Positions 58,578 to 64,000 of a stretch of 64,000 nucleotides of DNA are shown here, piece by piece. The stretch's first letter is position 1; every line of letters begins with the position of its first letter. Source of the stretch: Prevotellaceae bacterium (GTDB taxonomy: Bacteria > Bacteroidota > Bacteroidia > Bacteroidales > UBA932); contig JAISLK010000037.1 in NCBI GenBank assembly GCA_031290935.1, positions 1 through 64,000 of the forward strand, read 5' to 3'. The notes beneath the pieces were generated by a model, which had not been told where the DNA came from, made no database searches, and saw nothing but the letters and a program-made list of their open reading frames with translations. Made by a program: the position numbers and the translations under genes.

Positions 58578-58654
58578 GTTATGAGTTATGAATTATGAGT
58601 TATGAGTTGCCGGCGCCAGCCAATTCATAATTCATAACTCATAATTCATAACTC
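58576..58654 (+). terminator. 34-bp imperfect hairpin after mqnD with T-run
   Basis: A left arm of repeated GAGTTATGA/GAATTATGA words (58576-58609) pairs with a right arm of TCATAA/TCATAAC words (58621-58654) around CCGGCGCCAGC. Of 34 pairs, three are G-U and one is mismatched. CTTTTTT follows at once. It should end mqnBD transcription and lies just before the gpsA promoter. Its words recur at 32687 and 39711. Confidence 0.75.
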
Positions 58655-58661
58655 TTTTTTG

Positions 58662-58669
58662 TATCTTTG
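58662..58669 (+). promoter_or_regulatory. Promoter -7 box TATCTTTG for gpsA
   Basis: Exact TAnnTTTG match 35 bases before the gpsA ATG. Confidence 0.65.
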
Positions 58670-58703
58670 CATGCAAAAAAATTATCCCAAAGCTGACTAA
58701 AAG

Positions 58704-59711
58704 ATGCTGAGACACTATCAATCCCCCCGTTTCGCGATGATTGGAAACGGCAGCTGGGCAACGGCTTTAACGAAATTGTTGCTTAACCACGAAGATTTGT
58801 TGTACTGGTTTGTACGCGATGACAGCATGATTGCGCATATCCAGAGATACCGCCACAACCCGCAGTTCCTGCGTTCGGCGGCGCTTGACCCGGCGCGGCT
58901 GGAAATGTCGCCGGATATAAATAAAGTCATCGCGCCTGCCGACGTGGTGGTTATTTGCATTCCATCGGCGTTCCTGGGCGGTGAGCTGCAAAAACTGAAC
59001 GTCCCGTTGCAGGATAAGTTTATCGTATCGGCAGTGAAGGGCATTATTCCCGAAGGGAACTTGACGGTGGCCGAATATTTCAACCAGCGGCATAACGTAC
59101 CGTTCGACAATATCGGCGTGCTTTCCGGCCCCAGCCATGCCGAGGAGATAGCCATAGAACGGCTGACGTACCTTACTTTTGCCTGTAAGAAAAAGGAAAA
59201 TGCCGAAAGGCTGGCTGCGCATTTTTCCTGCAGTTATGTAAAAACCCGCACCAGCAATGACATCTACGGGATGGAATATGCCGCTATTTTAAAAAACATT
59301 TACGCTGTTGCCACCGGCGTAGCCCATGCGCTGGGCTATGGCGATAATTTTTTGGCGGTTTTGGTAACAAACGCTTTCCGGGAGATGAAGAGTTTCCTGA
59401 ATAATTCGTACCACAGCCATTCGCGCGATACCACCTACTCTCCGTATTTGGGCGATTTGCTGGTAACCTGTTATTCGCAGTTCAGCCGCAACCGTACGTT
59501 TGGCGCGATGATTGGCAAAGGCTATTCGGTGATTTCGGCGCAGGCGGAAATGAACATGATTGCCGAAGGATATTATGCGAGCAAATGTATTTACGAAATC
59601 AATAAAAAATATGACATCCGGATGCCTGTTGCCGATGCGGTGTACCGTATATTGTACGAAAGCGCGCCGCCCGCCGCGGAAATCCAGCGGTTGACCGATT
59701 GCCTTATTTAA
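58704..59711 (+). CDS. gpsA: Glycerol-3-phosphate dehydrogenase [NAD(P)+]
   Basis: 335 residues. The NAD-binding motif reads AMIGNGSWATALTKLL (usual GAGxWG replaced by GNGSWA). VICIPSAFLGGEL and KGIIPEGNLTVAEY follow, then LSGPSHAEEIA and the catalytic region NDIYGMEYAAILKNIYAVAT with the active Lys. C-terminal helical domain with DLLVTCYSQFSRNRTFG. It makes glycerol 3-phosphate for phospholipids. 37 bases before pgi; probably one operon. Confidence 0.93.
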   Translation: MLRHYQSPRFAMIGNGSWATALTKLLLNHEDLLYWFVRDDSMIAHIQRYRHNPQFLRSAALDPARLEMSPDINKVIAPADVVVICIPSAFLGGELQKLNVPLQDKFIVSAVKGIIPEGNLTVAEYFNQRHNVPFDNIGVLSGPSHAEEIAIERLTYLTFACKKKENAERLAAHFSCSYVKTRTSNDIYGMEYAAILKNIYAVATGVAHALGYGDNFLAVLVTNAFREMKSFLNNSYHSHSRDTTYSPYLGDLLVTCYSQFSRNRTFGAMIGKGYSVISAQAEMNMIAEGYYASKCIYEINKKYDIRMPVADAVYRILYESAPPAAEIQRLTDCLI

Positions 59712-59748
59712 ATTATAAACCGGCGAAAGCCATATCATCTGTCCATTT

Positions 59749-61098
59749 ATGCTTACATTAAATTTAAAAACAGCGATGTCTTTTATCTCCCCGGCGGAGT
59801 GGAAGGCCTCACAGGAAAAAGCCCTGAATGCGTTGAATACATTAGACGCCAAAAGCGGCAAAGGAAACGACTTTTTAGGTTGGATTCGGTTGCCGGAAAG
59901 TATTACGCCGGAAGAAATCTCGTCGATACAGGCAGCGGCGCGGCAATTAACGGAGGACGCGGAAATAATAGTCGTTATCGGCATCGGCGGTTCGTACCTG
60001 GGCGCAAAAGCGGTGATAGAAGCCCTGTCGCACAGCTTCGCCGCATGGCTGCCCGAACGCCGGCATCTGCCGGTAGTATTCGCCGGGCAGAATATCGGCG
60101 AAGATTACCTGGGCGAACTGCTCGAAGTCTTAACCGCCCGAACGTCCGCCTGCATCGTGATTTCAAAGTCCGGGACGACTACGGAGCCGGCCATAGCATT
60201 CCGCATTATTAAAAAACACCTGGAAGAGAAGTACGGCAAGGCCGCCGCAAAAAGCCGCATAGTAGCCGTTACCGACCGGTCGCGCGGCGCCCTGCATACG
60301 CTGGCGGCGCAGGAGGGATACCGGACATTTGTTATTCCCGACGACGTCGGGGGACGCTTTTCCGTACTTACGCCGGTAGGCTTGCTGCCCGTTGCCGCCG
60401 CCGGTTTCGACATTGCGGCGCTGGTAAGCGGCGCGGCAAATATGGCGAAAATTACGGCGGAAAAAAGTCTGAACAACCCGGCCGTTAACTATGCCGCCGT
60501 CAGGAATGCCCTATACAATAAGGGAAAGAAGATAGAAATCCTGGTCAACTACCACCCGAAAATGCACTACCTCACCGAATGGTGGAAACAGTTATACGGA
60601 GAAAGCGAAGGCAAGGAACACAAAGGTATTTTCCCTGCAGGCGTGGATTTCACCGGCGACTTACATTCCATGGGGCAATATTTGCAGGAAGGCGAGCGCA
60701 GTTTATTTGAAACCGCAGTGAGCGTCGGCAATGAAAACAACCGCCTGGAAATTCCTTTCGACGAACAGGATTTAGACCAGCTGAACTTCATTGCCGGCAA
60801 GCGTATCAGCGAATGCAACAAAATGGCGGAACTCGGAACGCTCCTGGCGCATGTAGACGGCGGCGTGCCGGTTATCCGCATCCACATCCCGCAATTAGAC
60901 GCTTACGCTGTCGGCGGGTTGCTGTATTTCTTTGAAAAGGCTTGCGGCATCAGCGGATATATGTTAGGCGTAAATCCCTTTGACCAGCCGGGCGTGGAAG
61001 CGTACAAGAAAAACATGTTTGCCCTGCTCGGGAAGCCCGGTTATGAATCATCCGGACTGAAGGAAATCATTGACCGCTTGGACGCACATACGAATTAA
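59749..61098 (+). CDS. pgi: Glucose-6-phosphate isomerase
   Basis: 449 residues, the short bacterial form. [35 protein letters not shown], the [14 protein letters not shown] signature, [16 protein letters not shown] with catalytic His and Glu, and [18 protein letters not shown] near the C-terminus. It interconverts glucose and fructose 6-phosphates. Context: central carbon metabolism next to gpsA. Confidence 0.95.
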   Translation: MLTLNLKTAMSFISPAEWKASQEKALNALNTLDAKSGKGNDFLGWIRLPESITPEEISSIQAAARQLTEDAEIIVVIGIGGSYLGAKAVIEALSHSFAAWLPERRHLPVVFAGQNIGEDYLGELLEVLTARTSACIVISKSGTTTEPAIAFRIIKKHLEEKYGKAAAKSRIVAVTDRSRGALHTLAAQEGYRTFVIPDDVGGRFSVLTPVGLLPVAAAGFDIAALVSGAANMAKITAEKSLNNPAVNYAAVRNALYNKGKKIEILVNYHPKMHYLTEWWKQLYGESEGKEHKGIFPAGVDFTGDLHSMGQYLQEGERSLFETAVSVGNENNRLEIPFDEQDLDQLNFIAGKRISECNKMAELGTLLAHVDGGVPVIRIHIPQLDAYAVGGLLYFFEKACGISGYMLGVNPFDQPGVEAYKKNMFALLGKPGYESSGLKEIIDRLDAHTN

Positions 61099-61104
61099 AA
61101 GCGC

Positions 61105-61863
61105 ATGCCGAAAAAAGTAACTGTTATCGGTAGCGGGAATGTAGCCACGCAGCTGGCCACGGCGCTGTATGCAAAAGGATGCGCTATCCTGGAAATAAGC
61201 AGCCCTGCCCCGGCGCACGCACAAACCCTCGCACAAACAGTGAATGCCCGCGCTGCAGGCGATGTCCGGAAATTATTGCCCGCCGATATATACATTATCG
61301 CCGTTACCGATGCGGCGATTCCCGAAGTAGCGGAAAAACTGCACGCCGGCGACGCACTGGTCGTACACACTTCCGGCTCCACAAATATTTCCGCGCTGAA
61401 TAAATTTGCACGCCGCGGCGTGCTCTACCCCCTGCAAACATTCACCCGCAAACACCCGCCGGACTGGCATACCGTTCCCCTGTTTATCATGGCCAATACC
61501 GGAGAGGCATTGCAGGAATTGCAAAACATGGCCTCCCTGTTATCCCGCACGGTCATCCCCATGCCCCCCGGCGATTTGCTGCGGTTACACACGGCCGGCG
61601 TCTTTACCAATAATTTCGTCAACTATCTACTCGGCATAGCCAAAGATTTAGCGGGCGAACAGTTTCACCGTCTCTACCCGCTGGCGCGCGAAACCGTGGA
61701 AAAAGCCTTTGCCGCCGGCCATCCGCGGGAGGTGCAAACCGGCCCCGCCGCGCGCAACGATGCCGGAACCATGGCTAAACAACTGGCGATATTACCGCCG
61801 GAACAACAACTGTTGTATAAACAAATTTCCTCTTCCATTGCCCTTCACAAATCAACCGATTAA
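61105..61863 (+). CDS. Rossmann-fold DUF2520 oxidoreductase-like protein
   Basis: 252 residues. The start KKVTVIGSGNVATQLATALY is a dinucleotide-binding motif. It continues IYIIAVTDAAIPEVAEKL and VVHTSGSTNISALNKFARRG, then the DUF2520 helical domain HTAGVFTNNFVNYLLGIAKD. Family members resemble pyrroline-5-carboxylate reductase or 6-phosphogluconate dehydrogenase; the substrate is unknown. 6 bases after pgi and 5 before kdsC, so one operon. Confidence 0.85.
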   Translation: MPKKVTVIGSGNVATQLATALYAKGCAILEISSPAPAHAQTLAQTVNARAAGDVRKLLPADIYIIAVTDAAIPEVAEKLHAGDALVVHTSGSTNISALNKFARRGVLYPLQTFTRKHPPDWHTVPLFIMANTGEALQELQNMASLLSRTVIPMPPGDLLRLHTAGVFTNNFVNYLLGIAKDLAGEQFHRLYPLARETVEKAFAAGHPREVQTGPAARNDAGTMAKQLAILPPEQQLLYKQISSSIALHKSTD

Positions 61864-61868
61864 ACAAC

Positions 61869-62375
61869 ATGGCTTCTTACAAAACAAAACTGCACCAGAT
61901 AAAAGCTTTTGCCTTTGACGTCGACGGCGTGCTCACCGACGGCTCCGTACAGGTAACCGAAAGCGGCGACTTCCTGCGCACGTACAACGCCAAAGACGGG
62001 CTGGCTGTCCGGATGGCAATCGAAAAGGGGTTTCAGGTCGCGATTATTACCGGGGGCAATTCCGACACCATAAAAAAACGCTTCCAAATCTTCGGCGTAA
62101 CCGATTTTTACATGCTCTCGCGCATTAAATTACCCGACCTGCAACATTTCTGCGAAAAATACCGCCTGCATCCCGCCGAGACACTCTTCATGGGCGACGA
62201 CCTGCCCGACATCCCGCCCATGCAACACTGCGGCCTGCCCTGCTGCCCCGCCGACGCCGTGCCCGAAGTAAAAGCCGTCGCCGAATACATCTCCCTTTTC
62301 GACGGCGGGAAAGGCTGTGTCCGCGACGTCATCGAACAAACCCTGAAAGTACAGGGGAAATGGATAGACAACTAA
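61869..62375 (+). CDS. kdsC: KdsC-type HAD phosphatase
   Basis: 168 residues, C0-type HAD. FDVDGVLTDGSVQVTESGDF holds the nucleophile Asp and the acid/base Asp. IITGGNSDTIKKR is motif II and FMGDDLPDIPPM motif IV. It removes phosphate from KDO-8-phosphate in lipopolysaccharide inner-core synthesis. Often linked to the DUF2520-type gene in Bacteroidota. Confidence 0.9.
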   Translation: MASYKTKLHQIKAFAFDVDGVLTDGSVQVTESGDFLRTYNAKDGLAVRMAIEKGFQVAIITGGNSDTIKKRFQIFGVTDFYMLSRIKLPDLQHFCEKYRLHPAETLFMGDDLPDIPPMQHCGLPCCPADAVPEVKAVAEYISLFDGGKGCVRDVIEQTLKVQGKWIDN

Positions 62376-62444
62376 AAGGCCTGAGCGGCTATCCCCGCTA
62401 TTCAAAAAAAGCTGTCATTTTGTCAAAAAAACCGGACATTCCTG

Positions 62445-62686
62445 CTTCATTTGTTAAAATTTTGACTTCATTTGTTAAAAGTTCAACTTCATTTGTTAAA
62501 ATTTTAACAAATGAAGTTGAAAGTTGGACTTCTTTTGTTAAAAGTTGAGCTTCTTTTGTTAAAATTTTAACAAAAGAAGTTAAAAGTTGGACTTCCGAAG
62601 TTGAAAGTTGGACTTCCGAAGTTAAAAGTTGAGCTTCCGAAGTCAAAAGTTGAGCTTCCGAAGTCAAAAGTTGGGCTTCCGAACTG
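62445..62686. repeat. 21-nt tandem repeat, about 11.5 copies, with long palindromes
   Basis: Units such as CTTCATTTGTTAAAATTTTG, CTTCTTTTGTTAAAAGTTGA and CTTCCGAAGTTAAAAGTTGA follow without gaps from 62445. Units 3 and 4 face each other and form a perfect 40-bp palindrome (62482-62521). Units 6 and 7 form a perfect 30-bp one (62550-62579). As the period is seven codons, the minus frame 62718-62398 encodes heptads of the type SEAQLLT. The array fills the 420-base convergent gap between kdsC and rpoC. Confidence 0.9.
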
Positions 62687-62734
62687 CTATGTCGCCGGTA
62701 TCCGGACGCCGCCGGCAAAATGCCGGACGTGCGT

Positions 62735-62769
62735 AAAAGAAAACGCCGGCAAATTTCCCTGCCGGCGTT
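62735..62769 (-). terminator. Intrinsic terminator of rpoC
   Basis: ACGCCGGCA and TGCCGGCGT form a 9-bp stem around AATTTCCC. On the minus strand the stem runs into TTTTCTTTT. It lies 28 bases after the rpoC stop. Confidence 0.85.
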
Positions 62770-62795
62770 GCATCCATAGATAAATAACCTGTCGT

Positions 62796-64000
62796 TTATG
62801 CTTTTTCCGCTTTCTTTTTCATGCGTTCGTAGTCGCTCATAGAGGCGACGACCAGCTTGTCGAGGTACCGCATGCCGGTGCCGGCAGGTATGAGGTGGCC
62901 GCAGATAACGTTTTCTTTCAACCCCTCCAGCGCGTCCTCTTTGCCATGAATAGCGGCGTCGCCCAGCACCTTTGTGGTTTCCTGGAACGAAGCAGCCGAC
63001 ATGAAACTGGTTGTACGCAATGCCGCGCGGGTAATCCCCTGGAGTATCTGGTTGGAAGTAGCGGGCAACGCATCGCGCGCTTCCACCAGTTTCAAATCCC
63101 TGCGTTTAAGCATCGAATTTTCGTCGCGCAATTTGCGTGCGGTAATCATTTGCCCGGCTTTCACGGTCGTCGAATCGCCGGGGTCCTGCACCACTTTTTT
63201 GTCGTACAGCGAATCGTTTTCAAACATGAAATCCCATTTGTCCACCAGCTGTTCGGCGAGGAAGCGGGTATCCCCCGGCTCCACAATTTCTACCTTGCGC
63301 ATCATCTGGCGCACGATGACCTCAAAGTGCTTGTCGTTAATTTTTACCCCCTGCAGGCGGTAAACTTCCTGAATTTCGTTTACAATATATTCCTGTACAC
63401 GCGTAGGCCCCTGTATGTTCAAAATGTCGAGCGGCGTAATGGCGCCGTCGGACAAAGGCGTTCCGGCGCGTACGTAGTCGTTTTCCTGTACCAGGATTTG
63501 CTTCGACAAAGGCACTAAATATTTTTTTTCTTCGCCCAGTTTCGAGCGTACAATAATTTCGCGGTTGCCGCGTTTAATTTTGCCCATGATTACTTCGCCG
63601 TCAATTTCGGAAACAACCGCGGGATTTGACGGGTTGCGGGCTTCAAACAGTTCGGTAACGCGCGGCAAACCGCCGGTGATGTCGCCCGATTTACCAACCG
63701 CCCGCGGGATTTTCACCAGGATATCGCCCGTATTCGCTTTGTCGCCTTCATTCACCATGATGTGGGCGCCCACCGGCAAGTTGTACTGTTTAATTTCATT
63801 GCCTTTGGCATCCAAAATACGCACCGTCGGGTTCCGGGATTTGTCGCGCGATTCGATAATCACTTTTTCGCGGTAGCCGGTCGTCTCGTCCGTTTCTTCG
63901 CGGAACGTAATGCCTTCCACCACGCTGTCGAAGGTGATTTTCCCGGCCAGTTCCGAAATAATAACGGCATTGTAGGGGTCCCATTCGCAAATCAAATCGC
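62796..64000 (-). CDS. rpoC: RNA polymerase beta' subunit, C-terminal part (5' end outside window)
   Basis: About 400 residues of the C-terminus. Recognisable parts: [20 protein letters not shown], then [40 protein letters not shown], and [20 protein letters not shown], which is the end of the trigger/bridge-associated region. The C-terminus [19 protein letters not shown] is typical for Bacteroidota. The frame stays open to the window edge, so the gene continues beyond 64000. A terminator follows. Confidence 0.97.
   Translation of the reverse strand, partial: DLICEWDPYNAVIISELAGKITFDSVVEGITFREETDETTGYREKVIIESRDKSRNPTVRILDAKGNEIKQYNLPVGAHIMVNEGDKANTGDILVKIPRAVGKSGDITGGLPRVTELFEARNPSNPAVVSEIDGEVIMGKIKRGNREIIVRSKLGEEKKYLVPLSKQILVQENDYVRAGTPLSDGAITPLDILNIQGPTRVQEYIVNEIQEVYRLQGVKINDKHFEVIVRQMMRKVEIVEPGDTRFLAEQLVDKWDFMFENDSLYDKKVVQDPGDSTTVKAGQMITARKLRDENSMLKRRDLKLVEARDALPATSNQILQGITRAALRTTSFMSAASFQETTKVLGDAAIHGKEDALEGLKENVICGHLIPAGTGMRYLDKLVVASMSDYERMKKKAEKA

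Overview
The window looks like a Bacteroidota chromosome, most likely of the order Bacteroidales, carrying a large Mu-like prophage. Three things support this. Many genes have the Bacteroidota promoter box TAnnTTTG, some with a TTTG at -33. Lipoproteins have acidic residues just after the lipobox Cys. The gene set also fits: a second EF-G with degenerate GTPase motifs, a btuB/btuG-type corrinoid locus, a glycogen synthase-phosphorylase fusion, and futalosine-route menaquinone genes.

About 1-30,540 is a transposable (Mu-like) myophage lying in reverse; its far end is left of the window. From the right: an S24 repressor, a small membrane gene and a Ner-like regulator; a long minus-strand early operon (MuA-like transposase, MuB-like ATPase, RecA-fold ATPase, DUF3164, GemA-like, C5 methylase, several tiny genes); and a BRO-domain gene behind a highly structured leader. 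The virion genes form two divergent units around 10,678-10,815. The plus unit encodes small terminase, baseplate hub/spike/wedge, large terminase, gp36, portal, gpF, gpG and gp37. The minus unit encodes protease-scaffold, capsid, a tRNA, sheath, tube, tail chaperones, tape measure, lysozyme and tail fibre. Three places suggest -1 frameshifting: the tail chaperone (very likely programmed), portal into gpF (slippery T_TTT_TTC plus hairpin), and the hub gene (an A7 run, probably an indel).

About 30,541-32,750 is an AT-rich junction with direct repeats and a terminator, then a tyrosine recombinase; the prophage end should lie here. From 32,750 on is host chromosome. A minus-strand block holds an EF-G2-like factor, polyprenyl synthase, thioredoxin and three nucleotide-sugar enzymes (UDP-glucuronate decarboxylase, UDP-glucose dehydrogenase, dTDP-glucose dehydratase). 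It is followed by the plus-strand glycogen synthase/phosphorylase fusion.

The 44,642-56,504 region is a corrinoid-uptake locus read right to left: promoter, cobalamin riboswitch, BtuB-like receptor, BtuG-like propeller lipoprotein, an Ig/PKD-like surface lipoprotein, two tandem DUF5018/LRR-like lipoproteins and a BIG2+DUF4465-like lipoprotein. A toxin-antitoxin pair with a nonsense-mutated toxin lies inside it on the opposite strand. Then come smpB, mqnB-mqnD, gpsA, pgi, a DUF2520-type gene, kdsC and the C-terminal part of rpoC. Intergenic gaps in the host part carry tandem arrays with 23- or 21-nt periods, three of them rich in inverted repeats, and a 34-bp imperfect hairpin. One array (50,186-50,412) shows a stepwise compensatory change in its stem.
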